Assembly: GCA_030146905.1 (NCBI GenBank)
Contig: JASLAV010000448.1
Location: forward strand, 1 to 25,494
Source of the DNA: Lentzea sp.
GTDB taxonomy: Bacteria; Actinomycetota; Actinomycetes; Mycobacteriales; Pseudonocardiaceae
DNA length: 25,494 nt
Direction: 5' to 3'
Positions 1 to 7,103 of the stretch are shown here, in pieces. Under the pieces are notes generated by a model. That model saw only the letters and a program-made list of their open reading frames with translations, searched no databases and was not told where the DNA came from. A program made the position numbers and the translations under genes. Position 1 is the first letter of the stretch. The number at the start of each line of letters is the position of its first letter.

Positions 1-2
1 CA

Positions 3-881
3 GCCGCGTACTACACCGACTTCGGACTCACACCGCTTCCCGGCGGTGGCGAGGACACCCGCCGCTTCAGCACCGCCGACGGCGGCGAGCAGCTCATGCT
101 CAGGCACTCGCCACGCCGACAGCTGCTCGACCTCGGCATCGGTGTCGACGACCCGGACGACCTCGACCGTATCGCCGGCAGCCTGCACAGGCTGGGGGTC
201 GTGGTTGAGCGGTCCGCGGCTTCGGTGGAGTCCAGCGACCCCGGCACCGGCGTGCGGGTACACGTGGAGATCGCACCGCGCATCGCCTCGGAGCCGACCA
301 CCGCTCCGGCGTACAACCGTCCGGGCGAGGTGACGCGGCGGGGTCTGCGGGCGGATGCCGTCCTGAGAGACGGGCCGGTCCGTCCCCGGAAGCTGGGCCA
401 CGTCGTGCTGGGCTCCACCGACCAGGAGACCTCACAACGCTTCTTCACCGAGGGGATCGGACTGAAGATCAGCGACACCGTACCGGGGGTCGCCGCGTTC
501 CTCCGGTGTTCCACCGACCACCACAACGTGCTGGTCCAGAGCGCGCCGGTCGCCTTCCTGCACCACACCTCCTGGCAGGTCGACGACGTCGACGAGGTGG
601 GGCGCGGTGCCACAGCCATGCTCGAGGCCGACCCGCAACGGCACGTGTGGGGCCTGGGCAGGCATGCCATCGGGTCCAACTTCTTCTGGTACCTCAAAGA
701 CCCGGCAGGGAACTTCTCCGAGTACTACTCCGACATCGACTGCATCGTCGACGACGCCCTGTGGACGCCCGGCGTCTGGGAGGGCATCCGGTCGCTCTAC
801 CAATGGGGACCGCCTCCGCCGCCGTCGTTTCTCGCCCCCGACGACCTCGCCGCACTGATGACCGGCGCCCACTCCGCATGA
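3..881 (+). CDS. Extradiol ring-cleavage dioxygenase, type I (two VOC domains), 5'-partial
   Basis: The reading frame is open from the window edge, so the true start lies upstream; 292 residues are visible. It contains the end of an N-terminal vicinal-oxygen-chelate domain and a full C-terminal one beginning near position 390. The C-terminal domain carries the expected metal-ligand pattern of type I extradiol dioxygenases: His in KLGHVVL (399-401), His in LHHTSW (561-566) and Glu in FSEYYSD (720-722). It also has the family signature GRHAIGSNFFWY followed by DPAGN. Such enzymes open catechol-type rings next to the hydroxyls using Fe(II). Next comes an alpha/beta hydrolase 20 nt downstream and then an FAH-family gene, the usual order of dioxygenase, ring-fission product hydrolase and hydratase in meta-cleavage pathways. 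The family assignment is firm; the substrate (catecholic, biphenyl-like or steroid-like) cannot be read from the sequence. Confidence 0.88.
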   Translation, partial: AAYYTDFGLTPLPGGGEDTRRFSTADGGEQLMLRHSPRRQLLDLGIGVDDPDDLDRIAGSLHRLGVVVERSAASVESSDPGTGVRVHVEIAPRIASEPTTAPAYNRPGEVTRRGLRADAVLRDGPVRPRKLGHVVLGSTDQETSQRFFTEGIGLKISDTVPGVAAFLRCSTDHHNVLVQSAPVAFLHHTSWQVDDVDEVGRGATAMLEADPQRHVWGLGRHAIGSNFFWYLKDPAGNFSEYYSDIDCIVDDALWTPGVWEGIRSLYQWGPPPPPSFLAPDDLAALMTGAHSA

Positions 882-901
882 CCAAGAGCAAGGAGACAGC
901 A

Positions 902-1831
902 ATGGTGGCGAACCCCGCGCTGCGCGACGCCTACGTCCCGCACGCCTATCCCGAGCAGCAGGTGGATCTCGGTGAGATCACCATGAACTACGCCGAGGCC
1001 GGCGATCCGGACAAGCCCGCCGTACTCCTGATCCCCGAGCAGACCGGCTCGTGGTGGGGGTACGAGGAAGCGATGGGGCTGCTCGCAGAGGACTTCCACG
1101 TCTACGCCGTTGACCTGCGGGGTCAGGGGCGCAGCAGTCGGACCCCGAAGCGGTATAGCTTCGACAACTTCGGCAACGACCTGGTGCGGTTCATCGCCCT
1201 GGTGGTGAAACGCCCCGTCATCGTCGCGGGCAACTCCTCCGGTGGCGTCCTCGCCGCCTGGCTGTCGGCCTACTCCATGCCAGGGCAGATCCGCGGGGCA
1301 CTCTGCGAAGACGCCCCTTTCTTCTCCTCCGAGCTCGTCACCACCTGCGGTCACTCGATCCGCCAGGCAGCGGGCCCCCTGTTCGAGCTCTTCCGAAATC
1401 ACCTCGGCGACCAGTGGAGCGTCGGCGACTGGGAGGGCTATTGCCGCGCGGCCGCCGCCTCGTCCTCGCAGATGGCGCGGTTCTTCGTCGAGGACGAGAT
1501 CCCGCAGCACATGCGGGAGTACGACCCGGAATGGGCACGGGCCTTCTGGGAGGGCACCGTCGGAATGCACGTGCCGCACGAGCGGCTGCTGACCCAGGTC
1601 AAGACGCCGGTACTCCTCACCCACCACATGCGTGGCATCGACCCGGACACCGGCAACCTGATCGGAGCGCTCTCCGACGAGCAGGCCGCCAGGGCCCGGC
1701 AGCTCATGGAGTCGACGGGGGTGAAGGTCGACTACGAGTCGGCACCGGATGCGGTGCACACGATGCACCGGTTCGACCCGCCACGGTACGTCAAGATCTT
1801 CACGCAATGGGCGGCCACGCTGACGGCCTGA
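902..1831 (+). CDS. Alpha/beta-fold hydrolase, probable meta-cleavage product hydrolase
   Basis: This 309-residue alpha/beta hydrolase has the nucleophile elbow G-N-S-S-G with Ser near residue 112, an oxyanion-side stretch VLLIPEQTGS, the conserved DLRGQGRS segment and a catalytic His near residue 286 (DAVHTMH). Asp near residue 247 is a candidate acid. The ATG at 902 is preceded by AAGGAG at 890-895 with good spacing. An in-frame ATG at 878 would give a 4-nt overlap with the dioxygenase gene but has no ribosome-binding site, so 902 was chosen. Position after an extradiol dioxygenase and before an FAH-family gene suggests carbon-carbon bond hydrolysis of the ring-fission product. That role is inferred from context; the fold alone also fits esterases and epoxide hydrolases. 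Confidence 0.85.
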   Translation: MVANPALRDAYVPHAYPEQQVDLGEITMNYAEAGDPDKPAVLLIPEQTGSWWGYEEAMGLLAEDFHVYAVDLRGQGRSSRTPKRYSFDNFGNDLVRFIALVVKRPVIVAGNSSGGVLAAWLSAYSMPGQIRGALCEDAPFFSSELVTTCGHSIRQAAGPLFELFRNHLGDQWSVGDWEGYCRAAAASSSQMARFFVEDEIPQHMREYDPEWARAFWEGTVGMHVPHERLLTQVKTPVLLTHHMRGIDPDTGNLIGALSDEQAARARQLMESTGVKVDYESAPDAVHTMHRFDPPRYVKIFTQWAATLTA

Positions 1832-1870
1832 TCGGGACGCTCTTCAAAGGCTGTCAAACCAGAAAGGCAA

Positions 1871-2752
1871 ATGCGAATGCGCATCGCCACACGTCATGGC
1901 CGTTCGGTCTTGATCTCGCCCGGCTCCACTTCCCTCGTCGACGTCGCGGAAGCTAGCCGGGGGCGATTCGGGCCCGCGCCGCGGAGCGTCTACGACGCGT
2001 GGGCCGAGTTCGTCGAATGGGCAGCGCACGCCTCGATCGACTTCGCCGCGGCCGGCATCCCGCTGATCCCCGAAGAACTCGGCGCGCCCTCGCCCGACCC
2101 ACGGCAGGTCTTCGCGATCGGACTCAACTACCGCGACCACGCCGACGAGTCGGGACTCGACTACCCGACCTCACCACCGACGTTCACGAAGTTCACCGGC
2201 AGCTTCGCCGGACCGGTCGGCGAGCTGGTCCTGCCGGCGGCGACAGTCGACTGGGAGGCCGAACTGGTGGTCGTGGTGGGCCGCCGAGCCGAGCGGGTGA
2301 CCGCCGCCGAAGCATGGTCCTATGTGGCCGGTCTGACCGCGGGCCAGGACTATTCGGAACGTGTCCTGCAACTCGCCGGTCCGGTGCCGCAGTTCTCGTT
2401 GGGCAAGTCGTTCCCCGGGTTCGCGCCACAGGGTCCCTGGCTGGTCACGCTCGACGAGATCGCCGACCCCACCGACCTCTCGATCGAGTGCCGCGTCAAC
2501 GGCGAGGTCATGCAGAGCAGTTCCACCAAACAGCTGATCTTCTCGGTGCCCCAGCTGGTGGAGCACCTCTCGGCAGTCTTGCCCCTCATGCCAGGTGACG
2601 TCCTCTTCACCGGCACCCCGGCCGGGGTCGGCGGAACGCGGAAGCCCGCCCGCTTCCTCGCGGAGGGCGACGTCGTCGAGACGAGCATCGGCGGCATCGG
2701 TGACCTCCGCCAGGTCTGCGTCGACGCCGCGAGGCGGGAGAACGACAGGTGA
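1871..2752 (+). CDS. Fumarylacetoacetate hydrolase (FAH) family protein
   Basis: This 293-residue protein has a full FAH C-terminal-type domain from about residue 80. Visible landmarks are IGLNYRDHA (about residue 84), PTFTKFTGS, the acidic metal-binding segment WEAEL (about 128-132), DYSER in place of the usual ND-x-SAR, KSFPGFAPQGPW and the closing LMPGDVLFTGTPAGVG. Members are Mg-dependent hydratases, decarboxylases or acylpyruvate hydrolases acting on 2-oxo-enol acids. In a meta-cleavage operon the expected substrate is a 2-hydroxy-dienoate or similar fragment. A second in-frame ATG at 1877 lies 9 nt after GAAAGG (1862-1867), whereas the ATG at 1871 lies only 3 nt after it, so translation may really begin at 1877. 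The gene starts 39 nt after the hydrolase and is co-directional. Confidence 0.87.
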   Translation: MRMRIATRHGRSVLISPGSTSLVDVAEASRGRFGPAPRSVYDAWAEFVEWAAHASIDFAAAGIPLIPEELGAPSPDPRQVFAIGLNYRDHADESGLDYPTSPPTFTKFTGSFAGPVGELVLPAATVDWEAELVVVVGRRAERVTAAEAWSYVAGLTAGQDYSERVLQLAGPVPQFSLGKSFPGFAPQGPWLVTLDEIADPTDLSIECRVNGEVMQSSSTKQLIFSVPQLVEHLSAVLPLMPGDVLFTGTPAGVGGTRKPARFLAEGDVVETSIGGIGDLRQVCVDAARRENDR

Positions 2753-2786
2753 CCGCATGACATTCATGTCCCCGCCACTCCTGCCG

Positions 2787-2811
2787 AGGTGACCGGCTGA
2801 ACCGGTCACCT
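2787..2811 (+). terminator. 10-bp stem hairpin between the intact and truncated FAH genes
   Basis: Arms AGGTGACCGG (2787-2796) and CCGGTCACCT (2802-2811) are perfectly complementary around a 5-nt loop. There is no T-tract. It may act as a terminator or processing site after the first FAH gene, or be a scar at the edge of the truncated second FAH gene. Confidence 0.4.
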
Positions 2812-3286
2812 GGTTGAAAGGAACCTCGAACTCAACGACTGGTCGGCGCGGGACCTGCAGTTCGAGGAGATGGCAGTCAGGCTGGGACCTGCCAAGGGGA
2901 AGGACACCTCCCTCACACTCGGCCCCGTGCTCGTCACGGCCGACGAGCTCGCCCCGCACCGCTCGGGCACGGCCTTCGACCTGGGGATGACCGCAGCGGT
3001 CAACGGCGAGGTCATCGGCACCGACCGGTGGAACGCGATGCACTTCTCCCACGCCGAAATGATCGAGTACGCGAGCCGCGGAACGGAGGTGCGCCCCGGC
3101 GACGTACTCGGTTCCGGCACCTGCGGCGGCGGCTGTCTCGCCGAGCTGTGGGGACGCAAGGGCCGAGACGCCCGTCCACCACTGCGGCCCGGCGACACGG
3201 TCACGATCTCCGTCGGCGTTCTCGGCACGATCGCCTCGAGGATCGTTGCCCACCGCGGCCCGGACGCGTCGCCGACCACCGGGTGA
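2801..3286 (+). pseudogene. 5'-truncated FAH-family gene fragment
   Basis: The frame is open from a stop at 2798-2800 to the stop at 3284-3286. It begins abruptly inside the FAH domain with ELNDWSARDLQFEE, followed by LGPAKGKDTSLTLGPVLVT, NGEVIGTDRW, PGDVLGSGTCGGG and a closing PPLRPGDTVTISV. These are the second half of a fumarylacetoacetase-type domain. The N-terminal half with the acidic metal ligands is missing. No good start codon precedes NDWSARD, and the first ATG (2870) would delete that motif and lacks a spaced ribosome-binding site. It is not a copy of the neighbouring intact FAH gene, since its sequence is clearly different. The likely explanation is a deletion that removed the 5' half; a leaderless short product cannot be excluded. 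Confidence 0.7.
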
Positions 3287-3350
3287 TTCGGTTTCGCCGA
3301 CTCTTCACAAGACCGCTGAGACGTCGAATTCGTCGATGCGCCAACGCTTT

Positions 3351-3389
3351 CTGGCAGAGCGCCTTGACGATGTCAAGGCGCTCTGCCAG
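3351..3389 (+). terminator. Perfect 18-bp-stem hairpin, probable transcription terminator
   Basis: Arms CTGGCAGAGCGCCTTGAC (3351-3368) and GTCAAGGCGCTCTGCCAG (3372-3389) match over 18 bp with a 3-nt loop and are followed by CTTTCGT. It lies between the catabolic operon and the CE2-like esterase gene, so it most likely ends the upstream transcripts. An in-frame ATG of the esterase frame falls in its loop (3370). Confidence 0.65.
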
Positions 3390-3399
3390 CTTTCGTCTC

Positions 3400-4479
3400 A
3401 TGTCGCCATCGCTCACCACCCGGAGGTCGGCCCGCCCGGCGTTGGTCGTCCTCGTCGCCGCACTGCTCTGCGCCCCGGCGGCCGAAGCCGCACCCGGTGC
3501 CCTGGACCGGGCGCACACTGCCGGCCGGGTCACGAAGTCCGGGCAGTACTCCTGGCCGGGGGTCTACTTCGAGGGCCGGTTCCGCGGCACGAGCGTCGGC
3601 GTCACGTTGAACGACGCGGCGAGCTACTACGACGTGCAGATCGACGGCCGCACCGTCGCGACGCTCGCCAAGCCGGGCCGGATCACCTACTGGGTGCGCG
3701 GCTTGAGCAATGCCGAGCACCGCGTCCGGCTCGTCAAGCGGTCGGAGAGCCCGTGGTCGGCGGGGGAGTTCGGCGGATTCACCGGCGCCGTGCTGGCCAG
3801 GCCCGCAGCGCGCACCCGGCAGATCGAGTTCATCGGCGACTCGCTGACCGCGGGCTACGGCAACCTGTCCACCACGCGCGACTGCTCCGCCAACGGCGGT
3901 GTCGACCAGAACACGAACGCCGACCTCAGCTTCGGCGCGCTGACCGCTCGCGCGCTCAACGCCGACTACCAGATCAACGCCTTCTCCGGCCGCGGCATGG
4001 TCCGCAACTACAACGGCGGTGAGCCCGGCACGAGCTACCGCACCTACTACGACCGGGCGTTGCTCAACGTCGACGGCGACGTCTGGCAGAACCCCGGCAC
4101 GTGGCGACCGCAGCTCGTCGTCGTCGGGTTGGGCACCAACGACTTCTCCACGGCTCTGCGCCCAGGTGAGCAGTGGCCGACCACGGAGAGCCTGGTGGCC
4201 GCGTACAAGTCGGCCTACCACGAGTTCCTGGACAAGCTGCGCGCCCGGTACGGCTCGACGACGATGATCGTCGTCAGCGTGCCGGAGGCGTCGGGAACGT
4301 TCGCCGACGCGGTCCGGCAGGTCGCGCAGGAGCGGGCCGACAGCCGGGTCCGCCACTGGAACTACGCGGACCCGGCGCTGGACCGCCTCGGGTGCGACTG
4401 GCACTTCTCACAGCACGACCACAGGCTGATCTCCGGTCTGCTGAACGATTACATCGCGAAGCTGGGGCCGGTGTGGTGA
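3400..4479 (+). CDS. Secreted SGNH/GDSL esterase, carbohydrate esterase family 2-like
   Basis: This is a 359-residue exported protein. Residues 1-31 form a signal peptide (basic start TTRRSARP, hydrophobic core, AEA-type cleavage site). An N-terminal beta-jelly-roll (about 40-140) precedes an SGNH domain with block I IEFIGDSLTAGYG (Ser about 148), block III GLGTNDFS (Asn about 247) and block V C-D-W-H (Asp about 333, His about 335). This two-domain order and the DWH end are characteristic of CE2 acetyl-xylan/glucomannan esterases, which remove acetyl groups from plant polysaccharides outside the cell. The start is uncertain: an in-frame ATG at 3370 adds ten residues but lies in the hairpin loop, and neither start has an obvious ribosome-binding site. 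A Cip1-like gene converges on it 4 nt away, and a GH16 gene lies beyond. Confidence 0.88.
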   Translation: MSPSLTTRRSARPALVVLVAALLCAPAAEAAPGALDRAHTAGRVTKSGQYSWPGVYFEGRFRGTSVGVTLNDAASYYDVQIDGRTVATLAKPGRITYWVRGLSNAEHRVRLVKRSESPWSAGEFGGFTGAVLARPAARTRQIEFIGDSLTAGYGNLSTTRDCSANGGVDQNTNADLSFGALTARALNADYQINAFSGRGMVRNYNGGEPGTSYRTYYDRALLNVDGDVWQNPGTWRPQLVVVGLGTNDFSTALRPGEQWPTTESLVAAYKSAYHEFLDKLRARYGSTTMIVVSVPEASGTFADAVRQVAQERADSRVRHWNYADPALDRLGCDWHFSQHDHRLISGLLNDYIAKLGPVW

Positions 4480-4483
4480 GAGC

Positions 4484-5245
4484 TCAACACCCGATCCGCG
4501 TGGTCGCCAGCGCGATGTCGTCCATCCAGAGGTCGTAGGCGCCGTCGTTGGGCTGGTAGAGCTGCCAGCCGAACTTGACCGAGTCGAAGCGTGGGAACAC
4601 GAAGTCCACGGGGTTTCCGCCGTGCTCGTGCGTCGACACGGTCAGGTCCGGCTGGTGGACGCCGTCGAACCAGAGCTCGATCCGGTTGTCGGTGGCGTCC
4701 ATCCGCCACTCGACGCACTGCCAGACGTCCTCGCGGGACGGGGCAGACTCGCGCCAGTTCGTCCAGTCACCGGTCGGTCCGCCGTCGGCACCGACACCCC
4801 ACAGCGCACGGCCCGCAGTGGGCACGTACTGGCCACCCAGCGGCCGCACGATCTCCGGACCTTGGCCGGTGGCCTCGACGAGGGTGTAGTGGGCCCAGTC
4901 GGGCCTGCGCGGGAAGGCGTCGGTCCTGAGCCGGAGCCTGCCGTAGAAGCTGTTGCCAGGAGGCGAGAAGTCCTCCACCCGGAGGAACGCGCGGCCGTTG
5001 TGTTCGGTGTGCACGTGCAGAACCCGTTGACCGCGTGCGGCCTTCTCCACGGTGAGTGTGCCGTGACTGGTGTCGACGCCCCACCTGAGGCTCGTCGCGC
5101 CGCCGAGGGGCACGGACTGGAAGTCCTCGCAGAACAGCATGTTCTGCCGCGCGCATCCGGATGGTGCGTGCGCTGCGGCGACCGGTGTGAGGACCGCGAG
5201 GAAGCACAGAGCCATGAGCGAAGAGAGCGCTTTCCGCAGTGACAT
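4484..5245 (-). CDS. Secreted Cip1-like jelly-roll protein, putative polysaccharide-active
   Basis: This 253-residue protein has a signal peptide (MSLRKALSSLMALCFLAV core, cleavage near AAAHA) followed by one beta-sandwich domain. Conserved-looking stretches are WGVDTSHGTLTVE, VHTEHNGRAFLRV, PPGNSFYGRLRLR, DWAHYTLVEATG, WQCVEWRMDA, and the closing YDLWMDDIAL with RIGC. This pattern resembles the actinobacterial relatives of the fungal cellulose-induced protein Cip1. Their enzymatic role is unsettled, with lyase activity on glucuronan proposed for some. Cysteines at about residues 31 and 39, one in WQCVEW and the final one could form disulfides. It converges with the CE2-like gene (4 nt apart) and diverges from the GH16 gene, suggesting joint use on plant cell-wall material. 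No clear ribosome-binding site precedes the ATG. Confidence 0.75.
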   Translation of the reverse strand: MSLRKALSSLMALCFLAVLTPVAAAHAPSGCARQNMLFCEDFQSVPLGGATSLRWGVDTSHGTLTVEKAARGQRVLHVHTEHNGRAFLRVEDFSPPGNSFYGRLRLRTDAFPRRPDWAHYTLVEATGQGPEIVRPLGGQYVPTAGRALWGVGADGGPTGDWTNWRESAPSREDVWQCVEWRMDATDNRIELWFDGVHQPDLTVSTHEHGGNPVDFVFPRFDSVKFGWQLYQPNDGAYDLWMDDIALATTRIGC

Positions 5246-5305
5246 GTCTGCAACTTAGAAGAGCGGGACACCCTTGGGGATCGAGGCGTCGTGACTTCGC
5301 CGGGT

Positions 5306-5331
5306 TCGAGTCGAAACGAACGTCGAATCGA
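5306..5331. promoter_or_regulatory. Pair of TCGANTCGA palindromes in divergent promoter region
   Basis: TCGAGTCGA (5306-5314, extended to TTCGAGTCGAA at 5305-5315) and TCGAATCGA (5323-5331, extended to CGTCGAATCGACG at 5321-5333) are centred 17 bp apart. They lie between the divergent Cip1-like and GH16 genes. Two identical odd-centred palindromes at this spacing suggest a dimer-binding operator on nearly the same helix face. No regulator gene is adjacent, so the binding protein is unknown. Confidence 0.45.
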
Positions 5332-5376
5332 CGGAGTCGTTGCGTCACCGAGACTTCCTACTCCACAGTACGATCC

Positions 5377-6180
5377 ATGAGAATCGCGGCGACCGCGTTC
5401 GTCCTCGTCCTCACGACTGGTCTTCCGAGCCCTGCGCGTGCGGCGGCGTGGGAGGACGTGATCGGGCCTGCGTCCTTCGCCGGCTACGGCGCGTTGGAGT
5501 CGGAGTGGAACTACCGCTACCCGTGGGGCTCCGACCACAACGGCACCGCCCGCATGTACGGGAGCACCTCCGACCACAACCACGTGTCGCTGTCAGGCGG
5601 TGTGCTCACGCTGAAGGCGACGCGGATCTCCTGGGACGAGGGCAACAGCAGCGCCGACCCGCACCTGCCCATCCGCTACCACTCCGGCGCGATCCACGCC
5701 AAGGAGCACGTAGTGGTGAACGACCAGTTCCCCAATTGGGAGGTCAAGGGCGAGTTCCAGGCACCGTCCGCGCGCGGCACCTGGCCCGCCTTCTGGCTCA
5801 CCGGCGTGAACAGCTGGCCACCGGAGAGCGACATCCTCGAGTTCAAGGGCGACAACCGGAACTGGTTCAACACCTTCCGGACGTCGAGCGACGTGTCGAG
5901 CTCGATCGTCGGTGTGTCCTCACCCGGTTCGTGGCACACCTACCGGGCGTGGATCACCAAGGTGAACGGCACCGACGTCGACATCCACTACTACCTCGAC
6001 GGCACGTGGGTCGCCAAGCACACGGGGAGGAACTTCGCCGGGAAACCGCTGTGGCTCATCCTCAACCTGCAGATGGAAGGCTCGTCGGGCAGTGCGGGTC
6101 CTACCGCGGAGACGGTCTACCGCGCTCGCAACGTCTACATCGGGACGAACACGGACGTAGTAGGGCCGAATCGTTCGTGA
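5377..6180 (+). CDS. Secreted glycoside hydrolase family 16 (GH16) enzyme
   Basis: This 267-residue exported protein has a signal peptide (MRIAATAFVLVLTTG, cleavage near ARAAA) and a single GH16 beta-jelly-roll catalytic domain. The family signature E-x-D-x-x-E is present as ESDILEF, with the nucleophile Glu about 150, Asp about 152 and the acid/base Glu about 155. GTWPAFWLTG precedes it and PLWLILNLQM follows, both typical of the substrate cleft. GH16 enzymes cleave beta-1,3/1,4-glucans, galactans or related polymers; the exact substrate is not readable here. There is no C-terminal carbohydrate-binding module. The ATG at 5377 was chosen because it begins the signal peptide; there is no evident ribosome-binding site. 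It is divergent from the Cip1-like gene and probably shares control through the upstream palindromes. Confidence 0.9.
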   Translation: MRIAATAFVLVLTTGLPSPARAAAWEDVIGPASFAGYGALESEWNYRYPWGSDHNGTARMYGSTSDHNHVSLSGGVLTLKATRISWDEGNSSADPHLPIRYHSGAIHAKEHVVVNDQFPNWEVKGEFQAPSARGTWPAFWLTGVNSWPPESDILEFKGDNRNWFNTFRTSSDVSSSIVGVSSPGSWHTYRAWITKVNGTDVDIHYYLDGTWVAKHTGRNFAGKPLWLILNLQMEGSSGSAGPTAETVYRARNVYIGTNTDVVGPNRS

Positions 6181-6488
6181 CACCGCATCCAGCTGCCACA
6201 TGTTCCAGCTGGTCAGGCCGCTTCCGATTCCCAGAGCCGATCGGTTTGGGAATGCCGACGCCCGGTTTGCCCGGCGGCGACCCGTTGGCAGGCAGTCAGC
6301 TTGGACAACCCGAACGACCCGCGCTCAATCGAGCGCACGCAACCGCTGGTCATGACGGGATTGTGCAGTGACATTGGTTGCGCAACCTCGTTGCAGCCCG
6401 AGTGCAAACCCGCCTGTGCGAATGGCGAAGCGGTGGTGGCAGGGCACGTGAAGAGTCCTTGGCCTTTGTCGGCTCGGGTCGGCTCGGG
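6181..6488. other. Intergenic stretch with no gene recognised
   Basis: This is 308 bp between the GH16 stop and the XRE-cupin stop. I see a small GCGCTC-AATC-GAGCGC hairpin at 6321-6336 and a tandem 10-bp repeat at its right edge. No reading frame has recognisable protein features. Confidence 0.5.
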
Positions 6489-6490
6489 TC
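6468..6490. repeat. Tandem GTCGGCTCGG repeat at end of XRE-cupin gene
   Basis: Two exact copies of the 10-bp unit GTCGGCTCGG (6468-6487) plus a third partial GTC run up to the stop codon of the convergent regulator gene. It is probably a replication-slippage product. Confidence 0.6.
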
Positions 6491-7076
6491 AGGGGAGGAC
6501 GATCGTGAGGGCGTAGCGGACCGGGTCGGGGCCGGGACAGCGCCACCGTGAGCTGTCCCAGAGCCGGAAGCGCAGGCAGTCCCCGGTCCGAACCTCGTGC
6601 GCCGTGCCGTCGACGGTGATCTCCAGCGTGCCGTCCAGGATCCAGACGTGGTGTTCCAGGCCTGGGGCGGGTGAGCCGTCGTAGGCGATGTCCGCGCCGG
6701 GCCGCAGGGTGACCTCGATGACCTCGCCGCGCAGTCCGGCCGACGGCGGCGACACGGACCTGCGGGTGATCCCGGCGTCGTCGTCCCGCCACACGGCCTG
6801 CCGGTCGGCGCGCACCAGCGGCAACAGCGCCGGTTCCACTTCGGCCAGCAGCCGTGACATCGTCAGCTGGTAGGTCGCGCACAGCTTGCCCAGCAGTGCC
6901 GTTGTGGGGCTGATCTCCGCGCGTTCCACTCGGGACAGCGTCGATCGGCTGAGCCCCGTGCGCCGGGCCAAGTCCTCCAGCGACCACGCCCGTTCGGTGC
7001 GCAGCTCGGCGAGCCGGGCCGCCAGGCGCAGCTCCAGCCGGTTGTCGTGGCCGACGCCATCTTCTGACTGTCCCAT
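6489..7076 (-). CDS. XRE-family transcriptional regulator with C-terminal cupin domain
   Basis: This 195-residue protein has an N-terminal helix-turn-helix (about residues 15-70) with WSLEDLARRTGLSRSTLSRVE, the classic XRE recognition region. A C-terminal cupin beta-barrel (about 110-195) includes LEHHVWILDGTLEITVDG and EVRTGDCLRFRLWDS. Such XRE-cupin proteins sense a small ligand in the barrel and usually repress themselves and a neighbour. The frame is open upstream to 7202, but the ATG at 7076 gives the canonical HTH position and sits symmetrically in the operator shared with the divergent GNAT gene. There is no ribosome-binding site, and a -10-like TACTAT lies 7 nt upstream on this strand, so the mRNA is probably leaderless. 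Likely role: autoregulator and repressor of the acetyltransferase gene. Confidence 0.88.
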   Translation of the reverse strand: MGQSEDGVGHDNRLELRLAARLAELRTERAWSLEDLARRTGLSRSTLSRVERAEISPTTALLGKLCATYQLTMSRLLAEVEPALLPLVRADRQAVWRDDDAGITRRSVSPPSAGLRGEVIEVTLRPGADIAYDGSPAPGLEHHVWILDGTLEITVDGTAHEVRTGDCLRFRLWDSSRWRCPGPDPVRYALTIVLP

Positions 7077-7103
7077 ATCCGGGATAGTATCCCGAATATG
7101 GGA
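7071..7103. promoter_or_regulatory. 33-bp palindromic operator and bidirectional promoter spanning both start codons
   Basis: Arms TCCCATATCCGGGATA (7071-7086) and TATCCCGAATATGGGA (7088-7103) are complementary at 15 of 16 positions around the central G at 7087. The minus-strand start (CAT, 7074-7076) and plus-strand start (ATG, 7098-7100) occupy mirror positions. TAGTAT (7085-7090, plus) and TACTAT (7084-7089, minus) are -10-like boxes ending 7 nt before each start, the spacing expected of leaderless transcripts. The XRE-cupin protein is the obvious candidate ligand. Confidence 0.75.

Noticed and set aside
878..902. ATGA overlap giving an earlier start for the alpha/beta hydrolase
   Set aside because: ATG 878 is in frame but has no ribosome-binding site, whereas AAGGAG is correctly placed before ATG 902.
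5222..5235. AGCGCT-centred sequence resembling LacI/CebR operators near the Cip1-like start
   Set aside because: It lies in codons 4-8 of the coding sequence, is only partly palindromic beyond 6 bp, and has no second copy in the divergent promoter.
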